In this document: positions 26,674 to 35,174 of the stretch, piece by piece
Position numbering within the stretch: position 1 is the stretch's first letter
Layout: every line of letters starts with the position of its first letter
Source: Bin5 sp965200615
GTDB lineage: Bacteria > Chloroflexota > Anaerolineae > Caldilineales > Caldilineaceae
Direction of reading: 5' to 3'
Length of the DNA: 64,000 nt
NCBI GenBank assembly: GCA_965200615.1
Contig: OZ241377.1
Coordinates: forward strand, 4,278,001-4,342,000
Notes under the pieces: model-generated
The model's database searches: none
Told to the model about the DNA's origin: nothing
What the model saw: only the letters and a program-made list of their open reading frames with translations
Position numbers and translations under genes: made by a program

Positions 26674-27423
26674 CTACGCGGTCATGCCGCCGTCCAGGTT
26701 TATGGCCTGCCCCGTGATAAAGGAAGAGTCGTCTGAGCAGAGCCAGACTATCGCTTCAGCGATATCGCGGGGTTTGCCGAAGCGGCGCATTGGGATGCGT
26801 TCCAGCATCTTTTCCACCCTGCGCGAATTGCCGGCGATGAGGGGACTGATCAGAGGCGTTTCGGTGTACGCGGGACAGACGGCGTTGACGCGAATGTCGT
26901 GACGCGCGACCTCTTGGGCAGAGACGCGGGTAAGGCCGATGACTGCATGCTTCGAGGCGGTGTATGCGGCCTGGTAGGGGAGTCCTCGTTTACCGGCTAT
27001 CGAAGCCACGTTCACGATCGACCCTCCCTTCCCGATCATACGCATGATCTCTTCCTGCATGCAGAAGAAAACGCCGGTGAGATTTACCGCAAGGACTTTG
27101 TCCCAGCCTTCGTGAGGGTAGGAGTGAAGCTGTTCCCAGGGACCGCCTATCCCGGCGTTATTTATGGCGACGTCGAGTCGGTCGAAATGGGATGCTGACT
27201 CGTCGAACAGCCGCGCCACTTGCAGTGGATCAGAAACGTCACATCTGACGAACAGCGCTTTCCCGCCGCAGTTCCGCAGCTCAGTTACTGCATCCAAGCC
27301 GCCTTCCGCGTCCACGTCGGCTATCACAACTGATGCGCCGAGCTCAGCGAAACGCAGCGCGGTCTCGCGCCCGATTCCTGACGCGCCGCCAGTTACCAGC
27401 GCTACTTTTCCCTCAAAGTTCAT
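26674..27423 (-). CDS. Short-chain dehydrogenase (FabG-like)
   Basis: 249 residues, the typical FabG length. TGGASGIG (11-18), DVDAEG after strand 2 suggesting NAD preference, INNAGIGG, and catalytic Ser with YTASK. The C-terminus ends in the usual GQAINLDGGMT. It starts 15 bases after the binding-protein gene ends and 31 bases before the MaoC-like gene, so it belongs to the same transcript. Confidence 0.88.
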   Translation of the reverse strand: MNFEGKVALVTGGASGIGRETALRFAELGASVVIADVDAEGGLDAVTELRNCGGKALFVRCDVSDPLQVARLFDESASHFDRLDVAINNAGIGGPWEQLHSYPHEGWDKVLAVNLTGVFFCMQEEIMRMIGKGGSIVNVASIAGKRGLPYQAAYTASKHAVIGLTRVSAQEVARHDIRVNAVCPAYTETPLISPLIAGNSRRVEKMLERIPMRRFGKPRDIAEAIVWLCSDDSSFITGQAINLDGGMTA

Positions 27424-27438
27424 TCTAACCGCTCGCAG

Positions 27439-28848
27439 TCAAGGGCTGGAATTCTGCTCTGCAGCAGGTTCAGGTTGCGCTTCACCAGCCGTCTCCAGAA
27501 GAGTTTCGCCCAACTCCTGGAGTTCGGCAAAAAAGTCGGCGGCCTCCACATTTGCAGCGAACAACTGGACCATCCCCCTGTTAAAGCTGTGCAAGAAGGT
27601 GTCGAAACCTGGCGGCAGCTGCCAGACTGCGGCAGTGGGTACAGCGTCGGCAAATGGGGTGAGATAGGGAAATCTCCGCTTCCATTCCTCTCTCATCCCG
27701 TTCAGAGCAGGCATCCAACCGCCGTCGTTCGGCAGCGAGCCGACCACGCCAGGGCCACTCAGAATGGCAGCCAGTTCAAAGGCATCCTCCCGCCGGGACG
27801 ACCCTGAGGGGACGGCATAGCAGCTGGTAAACGCCACCGAAGTGTTCAACCCCGCAGGGCCTGAAGGCAACGGCGCTACACCATATCGGAAATCCGGGAA
27901 CTCGGCTTCAAAGTATGGGGCGATCCAGTTCCCCTCAATTGCCAGTCCGCCCTTGCCCTTTCCCAGTACCTCTCCGGCCCACTCGTTGTTTGATTCACCA
28001 GCATGACCGGCAAAGTTGTCGCGAAATATCCGGATGTACCAGTCCATTGCCGCGCCGGCTGCCGGAGATTCCAGGGCCATGCCGCCGCTCCCATCGATAA
28101 TTGTACCACCGGCGCCGTACAGGAAGGGAAGCCAGCGCGAGAGATCGGGCGCCTCGATAAATCCGAAGCGGTTCCGGTCAACGTCCGTTTGCCCGATTGC
28201 GACCGCTCTCAGCGAATCCCAACCGGTAGGGGGCGGGTGGCCGGCCGCAGCCAATCCCTCGCCGTCGTAGACCAGCGCCAGCGTACGCACTTCCCGCGGC
28301 AAACAGTAGCGCACTGCGGCGGCCTCTTCGCCGGACCAGGTGAAGGCTGCGGCAAGTCGGGGCGGTAGATCGGACGGATCGAGGAAGCCTTCTTCTGCGG
28401 GAGCCAGCAGACCACCGGCGGCCAGTTCGGGGAAAAGAAACGCTGTAACCAAGACCAGATCCGGCGGTTCTTCTCCGGCCAGACGGCTGCCAAGTTCCTG
28501 GAAATAGTCGTCGGAGGTGGTCAGATTGACCTGGCGCTCACCGGCGGCAGCCCAGGCGATGACGTGACCGCGCAGGGCCTCCGTCACTTCTCCCTCTTCG
28601 GGGAGAAAGATGTGCAGCGGCGCTTCCGCTGCATCGGATTCGGCCCGCAGCCGAAGAAAAGGTATTTCAGGCAGGCGAGGCCGGGAAGGCAACGCGTCAC
28701 AACCGTTCAACAGCAGCGCCAGCAGCAGGATCCAGAGATGGAAAGGGTGGCGTCGAGGCACGGCATAGCAGCTCGCAGCCCATTTCCGGGGAACGCTCCT
28801 GCCTGGCTTAACCTCATTGCTGACTCTCAACGAACGCTGAATAGGCAT
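27439..28848 (-). CDS. Orphan extracellular solute-binding lipoprotein (family 1)
   Basis: Up to 469 residues from ATG 28848, which overlaps gcvH by 35 bases; a GTG near 28761 would place the signal peptide (HLWILLLALLLNGC) at the true N-terminus. The lipobox LLNGC predicts lipid attachment. The mature protein has the two-lobe layout of carbohydrate-type binding proteins: FGFIEAPDLSRWLPFLYGAGG, KGGLAIEGNWIAPYFEAEFP and NTSVAFTSCYAVPSG. No matching MalFG-type permease lies nearby, so it may dock to the 9.5-11.4 kb permeases, to distant ones, or act as a sensor. It is co-directional with gcvH and the SDR that follows. Confidence 0.78.
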   Translation of the reverse strand: MPIQRSLRVSNEVKPGRSVPRKWAASCYAVPRRHPFHLWILLLALLLNGCDALPSRPRLPEIPFLRLRAESDAAEAPLHIFLPEEGEVTEALRGHVIAWAAAGERQVNLTTSDDYFQELGSRLAGEEPPDLVLVTAFLFPELAAGGLLAPAEEGFLDPSDLPPRLAAAFTWSGEEAAAVRYCLPREVRTLALVYDGEGLAAAGHPPPTGWDSLRAVAIGQTDVDRNRFGFIEAPDLSRWLPFLYGAGGTIIDGSGGMALESPAAGAAMDWYIRIFRDNFAGHAGESNNEWAGEVLGKGKGGLAIEGNWIAPYFEAEFPDFRYGVAPLPSGPAGLNTSVAFTSCYAVPSGSSRREDAFELAAILSGPGVVGSLPNDGGWMPALNGMREEWKRRFPYLTPFADAVPTAAVWQLPPGFDTFLHSFNRGMVQLFAANVEAADFFAELQELGETLLETAGEAQPEPAAEQNSSP

Positions 28849-29206
28849 CTGCGTCCATCAGTTTGTCAAGCTCGGTCCCGTCTTCGAAATCGATCTTGAG
28901 GAACCAGGCCCCGTAAGGATCGCTGTTCACCAGTTCGGGCGTGTCGTTCAGTTCTTCATTGACGGCCGAGACGGAACCGGATACCGGGGCTATAATGTCC
29001 TCTGCCGCCTTGACCGATTCGACGACGGCGACTGCTTCGCCGGCGGCGACTGCGGTACCTACTTCAGGCAGTTCGACGAAGACAATATCGCTCATCATGT
29101 CCTGTGCAGCGTCGCTGATTCCGATAACGACCTGTGCGTCTTCCTGCCTGGCCCATTCGTGGGTGTCGGCATATTTCAGATTCGGTTCGTAGTGGTAGGA
29201 TGTCAT
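28814..29206 (-). CDS. gcvH: Glycine cleavage system H protein
   Basis: 130 residues, the normal size. It opens with YADTHEWAR, and the lipoyl attachment lysine is Lys66 in VVESVKAAEDI. GAWFLKIDFED matches the conserved C-terminal strand. GcvH shuttles the aminomethyl group between the P, T and L proteins; none of these is in the window. AGGGAAGA precedes the ATG. It lies 133 bases downstream of ileS across a structured region (29260-29334). Confidence 0.95.
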   Translation of the reverse strand: MTSYHYEPNLKYADTHEWARQEDAQVVIGISDAAQDMMSDIVFVELPEVGTAVAAGEAVAVVESVKAAEDIIAPVSGSVSAVNEELNDTPELVNSDPYGAWFLKIDFEDGTELDKLMDADAYSAFVESQQ

Positions 29207-29259
29207 CGCGTTCTTCCCTTCATTCAGATTGGCGCCTGTGTCGCAATGTTCGACAGTTA

Positions 29260-29334
29260 AGGCCGGTCAGCAGTCCGGATCTCGCTTGAACGGAGCATAG
29301 GCTTCTGCCTGCGAGAGGCGCGGCAGACCGGCCT
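29260..29334 (-). ncRNA. Structured element between ileS and gcvH
   Basis: A perfect 9-bp stem (AGGCCGGTC / GACCGGCCT) closes a 75-base segment that also contains CTCGC/GCGAG with AGGC/GCCT around a short loop. It begins 6 bases after the ileS stop and ends about 54 bases before gcvH. There is no T-run. It may be an ileS 3' end structure or a gcvH leader element. It lacks the conserved cores of glycine riboswitches and is not a tRNA. Confidence 0.4.
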
Positions 29335-29339
29335 GTCAT

Positions 29340-32300
29340 TTACAGTTTTTTCAAGCCTACCGTCACTTCCTCGTCTCCCAGAGAAAAGGTGACGGTTGCG
29401 CCGTCGAGAAGTTCCCCTGAGCCGGCCGTCAGTCCAAGCTCCACAGTCAGCGTTTCCTCTACAATGTAGCTCCTGTGAACCGACAGGAGTTTGCCGACGA
29501 GCGGTGATTCGGACATCATCAGGGTGATGCGGTCGCTGATGTCGAGTTCGGAGTCCTTTCTGAGCTGCTGAATGCGGCGCACAAGCTCGCGGGCGTGACC
29601 CTCCAGCTCCAGCTCGGGCGTCAGGGTCGTGGCAACCGCCACCAGATAGCCGCCGTCCTCGGCGACGGCCAGGCCCGCGCTTGGCGTCCTGCGGACCTCA
29701 ACGTCCTCCGGTTCAACGACGTATTCTTGACCCTCGTCCTCCACGGTCACGGCGTGACCGGCTTCAAGTTGGGCGGCCAGGTCACGCTGGTTCATCTGCG
29801 CGAACCTGCTCCTTATAACCGGATAGCCGCGACCATACTTCTGGCCAAGTTGCCTGGGAAGTGGAAAGACCGTCACTTCGACGAGTTCGCCCGCTTCGCC
29901 TGCGAACTCCAGCTCCTTGACATTCAGCTCGGAGAGGAGAAGATCTTTCACCCGCTCCAGTCCGGCGTTCTCCTCTTCCGAACGGGCGCGGACCACAACC
30001 CGTTGTAACGGCTGCCGTACTTTGAGCGCCACGGACTCTCTTGCAGCCCGCCCCAGCGTCGTCACTTTCTGAGCAAGCGCCATGTCGGCATGAAGCTGGT
30101 CGTTTATGGCAGAGTCGTCATAGTGCGGCCATGCCGCCAGGTGCACCGAGTCCGGCGCGTCCGGCTCGACGCCGGCGACCAGATTCTGGTAGATTTCCTC
30201 CGAAATGAACGGTATTGCCGGAGCGAGCAGTTTCGACACCGTTACGAGGGTGTGGCGCAGTGTTGACAGGGCATTTGCGTCGCCGTCCCAGAAGCGCCTC
30301 CGGTTGAGACGCACATACCAGTTGCTGAGTTCGTCGACGAAGTCGGCGATGGGTCGCGTGGCTGCGGTGACGTCGTAGGCTTCGTAGGCAGCGGTCACAT
30401 CGCGGACGAGCCGGTTCAGTTCGGAAAGAAGCCATCGATCCTGGAGCGCCGCCTCAGCGGAAGCAGTCGATCCATTTACCTTCCCATCGTTGCCGGCGTT
30501 GACATCCTGCAGATTGGCGTAGACCACGAAGAAGCTGTAGGTATTCCACAACGTATTCAGAAAACGGCGCTTTACTTCCGCCACCAGATTGCCGCTGAAC
30601 CGGCGGGCGTTCCCAGGCGGACCTGCCGTATACATGTACCAGCGGGTTGCGTCTGCGCCGTGTTCAGCGAAGACCTGCCATGGGTTGACTACGTTCCCCC
30701 TGGACTTGCTCATCTTCGAGCCATCTTCGGCCAGAATGTGCCCCAGGCAGATGACGTTTTTGAAGGCCGGGCGGTCGAAGAGCAGTGTGCTGACCGCGTG
30801 CAGCGTGTAGAACCAGCCTCTGGTCTGATCGATGGCTTCGCAGATATAGTCGGCCTGCTTGTAGGTCTCCCACGCTTCCTGGTTTGAGAACGGATAGTGC
30901 CACTGGGCAACGGGCATTGAACCGCTGTCGAACCAGACATCGCACAGTTCGCTGACGCGGCGCATGGTACCGCCGTCGGGGGCGGGCCAGGTGATGTCGT
31001 CCACGTAGGGTCGGTGCAGGTCCAGGTCGTCCAGGTCGCGGCCGCTCTTCTCGGCGAGTTCGGCGACGCTGCCGATGCACTCCACATAGTCGCTGCCGGG
31101 CGTGTCGCTCTTCCAGATCGGAATCGGCGTAGCCCAATAGCGGTCGCGGCCCAGGGCCCAGTCCACGTTGTTCTCCAGCCAGCGACCGAAGCGCCCGCTG
31201 CGGATGTGGTCGGGCACCCAGTTGATCGTGTCATTGAGGGCGACCAGCCGGTCTTTGAAATCGCTGGTGCGCAGGTACCAGGTCTCTTTGGCCCAGTAGA
31301 TCAGGGGCGTCTCGCAGCGCCAGCAGAAGGGGTAGGTGTGTTCATAGGTTCCAGCCTTGTAGAGCAGCCCGCGTTCCTCCAGATCCGAGGCAATGCGGGG
31401 ATCCGCATCTTTGACGAAAAGACCTGCCCAGGGGGTGACTTCCTGTTTGAACCTGCCAGAGGCGTCAACGGTGTGAAAGACCGGCAATTTGTGCCTCTGC
31501 CCGACGGCGAGATCGTCGGCGCCAAACGCCGGGGCAACGTGAACGATGCCGGTGCCGTCGGCAGTGCTGACAAAATCGGCGGCGATGACGTAGGCGAACC
31601 GCTCCTCAACCGGAGGTCCGAAGCGGAAGAGCGGCTCATACTCCTTGCCCACAAGCGCAGCGCCCTTCATTTCGGACAGAAGTTCATAGCCCTGTTCGAG
31701 AACCGCTTCTGCCCGCTCCTTCGCCACATAGAGATGCGCGCCGGAACTGTCCCTTACTTTCAGGTAGTCGATCTTCTCGCCGACCGCCAAAGCCGCATTA
31801 CCGGGCAGCGTCCAGGGCGTGGTGGTCCAGGCCAGCAGATAGGCGTTATCCTCGCCCTTGACCGCGAATTTGACGAAAACGCTGGGGTCGACTGTGCCCT
31901 CCTGATAGCCGAGGGAGAGCTCATGGCTGCTGAGGGGCGTGCCGCAGCGGGGGCAGTATGGAACAACTTTGTAGCCTTCAAACAGGAGACCCTTGTCCCA
32001 GAGCCGCTTGAGTATCCACCAGAGTGACTGAACGTACTCGTTTGTCATTGTCACGTAGGCGTCTTCAAGGCTTACCCAGAACGCCATTCTCTCGGTCAGG
32101 GCCTCCCAGTCGCTGAGGTACTCCCAGACCGATTCCCTGCACATCTGATTGAATTTGGCGACGCCATATTCTTCGATCTGTTCTTTGCCGGTGAGGCTGA
32201 GCCGCTTTTCGACTTCGAGCTCCACCGGAAGGCCGTGCGTGTCCCATCCACCCTTCCGCAGCACGTGATAGCCCTGCATCGTCTTATAGCGGGGAAACAT

Positions 32301-32555
32301 GTCTTTAAAGGCACGCGCCAGGACATGATGGATGCCCGGCCGGCCGTTTGCCGTTGGAGGCCCCTCGAAGAAGACGTATTCCGGGCCGCCTGCCCGCTCC
32401 TTCATGGAACGCCGGAAGACGTCCTTTTTCTTCCAGAGCGCCAGAATCTCCTCCTCCATTTCGGGAAAGGAGACGCCGGCAGGCACTTCCTTAAAGCTGC
32501 CCTGCCGCGCCCTCCCGTTCGTCGAGGTGACTGTACGTGCAGTTGTCTTTGTCAT
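29340..32555 (-). CDS. ileS: Isoleucyl-tRNA synthetase, type 2 (HIGH motif replaced by GIHH)
   Basis: 1071 residues, the size of the eukaryote-like IleS2 class. Class I signatures: GRPGIHHVL at 71-79 in place of HIGH (histidine and glycine swapped) and KMSKS at 614-618. The editing domain (about 200-420) carries WTTTPWTLPGN (243-253) and GTGIVHVAPAFGADD (334-348), so valine proofreading should be intact. Zn-type CPRCG and CWRCE pairs are present. It follows alaX by 50 bases and both are expected to be under the isoleucine-type T-box upstream. IleS charges tRNA-Ile in the cytoplasm. Type-2 enzymes are generally tolerant of mupirocin, and the GXHH swap has been described as giving much stronger tolerance; that applies here only by inference. 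Confidence 0.97.
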   Translation of the reverse strand: MTKTTARTVTSTNGRARQGSFKEVPAGVSFPEMEEEILALWKKKDVFRRSMKERAGGPEYVFFEGPPTANGRPGIHHVLARAFKDMFPRYKTMQGYHVLRKGGWDTHGLPVELEVEKRLSLTGKEQIEEYGVAKFNQMCRESVWEYLSDWEALTERMAFWVSLEDAYVTMTNEYVQSLWWILKRLWDKGLLFEGYKVVPYCPRCGTPLSSHELSLGYQEGTVDPSVFVKFAVKGEDNAYLLAWTTTPWTLPGNAALAVGEKIDYLKVRDSSGAHLYVAKERAEAVLEQGYELLSEMKGAALVGKEYEPLFRFGPPVEERFAYVIAADFVSTADGTGIVHVAPAFGADDLAVGQRHKLPVFHTVDASGRFKQEVTPWAGLFVKDADPRIASDLEERGLLYKAGTYEHTYPFCWRCETPLIYWAKETWYLRTSDFKDRLVALNDTINWVPDHIRSGRFGRWLENNVDWALGRDRYWATPIPIWKSDTPGSDYVECIGSVAELAEKSGRDLDDLDLHRPYVDDITWPAPDGGTMRRVSELCDVWFDSGSMPVAQWHYPFSNQEAWETYKQADYICEAIDQTRGWFYTLHAVSTLLFDRPAFKNVICLGHILAEDGSKMSKSRGNVVNPWQVFAEHGADATRWYMYTAGPPGNARRFSGNLVAEVKRRFLNTLWNTYSFFVVYANLQDVNAGNDGKVNGSTASAEAALQDRWLLSELNRLVRDVTAAYEAYDVTAATRPIADFVDELSNWYVRLNRRRFWDGDANALSTLRHTLVTVSKLLAPAIPFISEEIYQNLVAGVEPDAPDSVHLAAWPHYDDSAINDQLHADMALAQKVTTLGRAARESVALKVRQPLQRVVVRARSEEENAGLERVKDLLLSELNVKELEFAGEAGELVEVTVFPLPRQLGQKYGRGYPVIRSRFAQMNQRDLAAQLEAGHAVTVEDEGQEYVVEPEDVEVRRTPSAGLAVAEDGGYLVAVATTLTPELELEGHARELVRRIQQLRKDSELDISDRITLMMSESPLVGKLLSVHRSYIVEETLTVELGLTAGSGELLDGATVTFSLGDEEVTVGLKKL

Positions 32556-32604
32556 TTCGCTACCCCCTGTCGATCATGGAGAACAGGCCGATCCAATCCT
32601 GGAC

Positions 32605-33339
32605 TCACCCGATCTCCACATAGATTCGCTTGTTGATCGCGCCCTTGCTGCGGTAGTCGACCACGCGCATGGCGCCGACTTCGCTGGTATTGGCGGCATG
32701 GGTACCGCCGTCGGCCTGGAGGTCCAGGCCTTCCAACTCTACGGTCCGCACCTCTTTTATCTGCTTGGGCAACAGATTGATCTTGGTGCGAATGAGGTCG
32801 GGAATCCGGAAGGCCTCCTCGCGAGGCAGCGTCTTTGTGGTAACGGCGCGGGCGGCCTCGATCTCTGCGTTGCACTTTTTCTCAATGGCCGCAACCAGAT
32901 CAGCGCTCATGGCCTCGAATTCGAAGTCCATCCGTCCGCTTCCAGGCTTCATGTCGCCGCCGGTCACGGAGGCGCCGTAGTCCCGCCAGACGACGCCGCA
33001 CAGAATGTGCATGGCGGTGTGTGTCCGCATGAGGAGGTAGCGCCGCTCCCAGTCCAGCAGGCCCTGTACCTGTCTTCCGGGCGTAATCGGTATCGACTGG
33101 CCCTTTATTCCTTCAAGCGTATGCCAAATCTGCCCCCTGTCGCGTCTGACTTTGCTGACCGCCAGCCTGCGGTGATCGATTGTCAGCCAGCCGGTATCGT
33201 TGGGTTGACCGCCGCCGCCCGGGTAAAAAGCGGTGCGATTCAGCGCGACACGCAGCTGGCCATCCTTTTTGTCGACAGCCGTGATGGAGGCGTCAAATGC
33301 CTGAAGGTAGGCATCATCATAGAATAGTTCGGTAGTCAT
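32605..33339 (-). CDS. alaX: AlaX-type alanyl-tRNA editing protein
   Basis: 244 residues from ATG 33339 with GAGGA before it; two upstream ATGs in frame lack a ribosome site. The N-terminal beta domain has TAFYPGGGGQPNDTG, as in AlaRS editing regions. Zinc-site motifs are HTAMH (107-111) and DGGTH (210-214); the usual CxxxH cysteine is Asp in this copy, a change I believe occurs in other bacterial AlaX. AlaX hydrolyses Ser- or Gly-tRNA-Ala in trans. It lies between the T-box leader and ileS, an unusual partner since its tRNA is tRNA-Ala. Confidence 0.9.
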   Translation of the reverse strand: MTTELFYDDAYLQAFDASITAVDKKDGQLRVALNRTAFYPGGGGQPNDTGWLTIDHRRLAVSKVRRDRGQIWHTLEGIKGQSIPITPGRQVQGLLDWERRYLLMRTHTAMHILCGVVWRDYGASVTGGDMKPGSGRMDFEFEAMSADLVAAIEKKCNAEIEAARAVTTKTLPREEAFRIPDLIRTKINLLPKQIKEVRTVELEGLDLQADGGTHAANTSEVGAMRVVDYRSKGAINKRIYVEIG

Positions 33340-33379
33340 CCGTTCCTCGCTCATTTTTTGCTGCAGCCAAAAGGCCCCC

Positions 33380-33693
33380 TTCTGCAAAACAAAAAGCCCG
33401 TCCCAACTCAGGGACGGGCTGAATAGTCCGCGGTACCACCCTGCTTCCCGGATCTACGACCGGGCCGCTCATCTGCCAGAATACGCTTTTACATCCTATC
33501 TGGCCGTGAAGGTAACGATTCACGAAACCGGCGACGCCTACTGGGCGTGTTTTCGCCTTTTCGGGTCGCGGCTCAGGAGTGATATTCGCTGTCGCAGTGG
33601 CCGGCCCGGCTCCCACCTACCCGGACTCGCTGGTGACTTGACGACAGTTACTCGTCTCCTTCTACGCCGTTCCTGTTCTCAGTTGAACAAAAC
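33380..33693 (-). ncRNA. T-box leader, isoleucine-type specifier
   Basis: The minus strand carries the T-box sequence AGGGTGGTACCGCG (complement of 33429-33442), which pairs with the NCCA end of uncharged tRNA. Upstream is a Stem I region with GGTGGGAGCC and GAATATCACTCC; the codon ATC at the complement of 33581-33583 fits an isoleucine specifier. Downstream is a perfect 10-bp terminator with a T-run. The mechanism is expected to be antitermination of alaX-ileS on tRNA-Ile starvation. Confidence 0.93.
33385..33420 (-). terminator. Intrinsic terminator of the T-box
   Basis: AGCCCGTCCC pairs perfectly with GGGACGGGCT (33395-33404 and 33411-33420) around a 6-base loop, followed on the minus strand by TTTTTGTTTT. 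It competes with the antiterminator that contains the T-box sequence. Confidence 0.92.
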
Positions 33694-33699
33694 GCCGCA

Positions 33700-33728
33700 A
33701 TTGTAACCCCGCGAGACCGGATTGTCAA
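33700..33728 (-). promoter_or_regulatory. Promoter of the T-box-alaX-ileS transcript
   Basis: Minus-strand TTGACA (complement of 33723-33728), 17-base spacer and TACAAT (complement of 33700-33705). It lies just after the stop of the upstream CorC-like gene and would start transcription at about 33693. Confidence 0.75.
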
Positions 33729-33745
33729 TCCGGGCGGGTCGCGGA

Positions 33746-35113
33746 TCAATCGTCTTCATTCTCCAGATCAGCCGGATCCGGGGCGACTTCCGGCAATTCA
33801 ACCAGCACGGAATCCACGGCGCGCCCGGCCACTTGCTCGACAATGTAGCGCACGCCGTTCAACTCCACGACGTCGCCCACCGCAGGGATACGCCCCAGGC
33901 GCGACATGATCAGGCCGCCGACAGTATCAACCTCTTCTTCGTCGTAATCGATGTCAAAGTGCTGGTTCAGCTCGTCCAGCAGCAGGGAGCCGTCCACCCG
34001 CAGGCGCCTCTCGCTCACAATCTCGAACGGCGCCCGCTCGGCGTCAAATTCGTCCTGAATTTCGCCGACGACCTCTTCCAGCAGGTCCTCGAAAGTAACA
34101 ATCCCGGCCGTTCCGCCGAACTCGTCGATTACAACCGCCAGCGCGCCTTTCTCCGCCCGAAAGCGACCGAGCATCTGGTCCAAGGAGAGCGTTTCAGGCA
34201 CCACGATCACCGGCCGGCTCTGCGCCATCTTGCGCAGGTCGAGCGGTCCTCCATCGGCGCCCCTTTGCAGGTGGCGGGCCAGGTCCTTGATGTGGAAAAA
34301 GCCGCGTATCTGGTCCAGGCCACCATCATAGATGGGGTAGCGTGAGTGATTGGATTGACGGACCAGCTGCAATATGGCGCGTTCGCTTTCATCGACAGAG
34401 ATGCCTTCGATGCGCGTGCGCGGGGTCATGACCTGTCCAACGGTGCGCTCTCTCATGTCGAGGATGTTCTCGATATAGAGTTGCTCCGACGGCGCGATCA
34501 GCCCTTCCTCGGAGCTTTCTTCGACAATCATTTCGAGGTCCTGCGGCGAGACCATGTGGTCGTGCGCGCTCCGTTCGGGCACGCCGCAGGCACGTGTTAT
34601 GGCGCGTGCGATCACGTTCAGCACAAAAATGGCCGGAGAAAAGACGCGTTCGATGAGCCAGACGGGTCCGATTACGCGCAGTGCGGTCGACTCCGGCGCC
34701 TGCAGGGCCAGTGATTTGGGCATCACTTCCCCCAAGACTACGTGCAGATAGGTCATTACAGCGATCGCGAGCACCAGAGCGGCGCTGTGCGCCGCGGCGA
34801 CGCTGATCAGGCCTCTTTCCACGCCATAGTGTTCCAGAAGCGAGAGGATCCATTCTGCGATCGTGTGTTCGCCGTACATGCCCAGCCCCAGGCTGGAAAG
34901 GGTTATGCCCAGCTGCGCCATGATAATGAAGCGGGTCTGCCCGGTTGGATCGGTGAGAACGCGCATCACTTTGGCGGCCGAGGATGATCCTTCACTGGCC
35001 AGCTGGGACATGCGGGCCCTGGAGGAGGCAACCACCGCGAACTCCACGGCGACAAAGAGGCCGTTGAAGAAGATGAGAGCGGCGATGATCGCAACGGGTA
35101 GCAGGTATTCCAC
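33746..35113 (-). CDS. CorC/HlyC-family membrane protein (CNNM-CBS-CorC), copy 1
   Basis: 455 residues. The first ~190 form the CNNM/DUF21 membrane domain with four helices (FFNGLFVAVEFAVVA in helix 1, LGITLSSLGLGMYGE and VVLGEVMPKSLAL downstream). Two CBS motifs follow (VMTPRTRIEGISVDES..., then ...VIVVPETLSLDQML with VIDEFGGTAGIVTFEDLLEEVVGEI) and a C-terminal CorC_HlyC domain (DTVGGLIMSRLGRIP). Members act in magnesium or cobalt efflux and resistance, with the CBS pair binding adenylate nucleotides. It is 61 bases downstream of a paralogue in the same direction, so the pair may form a heteromer. The 'hemolysin' name used for this family is historical. Confidence 0.9.
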   Translation of the reverse strand: MEYLLPVAIIAALIFFNGLFVAVEFAVVASSRARMSQLASEGSSSAAKVMRVLTDPTGQTRFIIMAQLGITLSSLGLGMYGEHTIAEWILSLLEHYGVERGLISVAAAHSAALVLAIAVMTYLHVVLGEVMPKSLALQAPESTALRVIGPVWLIERVFSPAIFVLNVIARAITRACGVPERSAHDHMVSPQDLEMIVEESSEEGLIAPSEQLYIENILDMRERTVGQVMTPRTRIEGISVDESERAILQLVRQSNHSRYPIYDGGLDQIRGFFHIKDLARHLQRGADGGPLDLRKMAQSRPVIVVPETLSLDQMLGRFRAEKGALAVVIDEFGGTAGIVTFEDLLEEVVGEIQDEFDAERAPFEIVSERRLRVDGSLLLDELNQHFDIDYDEEEVDTVGGLIMSRLGRIPAVGDVVELNGVRYIVEQVAGRAVDSVLVELPEVAPDPADLENEDD

Positions 35114-35174
35114 TCGGTCTACTCCACCTTGGCTTCGATAACTTTGCTTTGCCCGAATTCAGTTCGCGAGGACA

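Noticed and set aside
29260..29334. 75-base segment with paired ends, tRNA-like in length
   Set aside because: It has a 9-bp end stem, lacks a GTTCGAATC-type T arm with its own 5-bp stem and lacks an anticodon arm, so it is not a tRNA on either strand.
29207..29339. Glycine riboswitch upstream of gcvH
   Set aside because: The position is right but the conserved GGAGAG and CGAAGGGGCAA-type core sequences are absent.
32332..33327. Long plus-strand frame across alaX and the ileS start
   Set aside because: It lies opposite two well-recognised genes and its translation has no domain; it is a by-product of high GC content.
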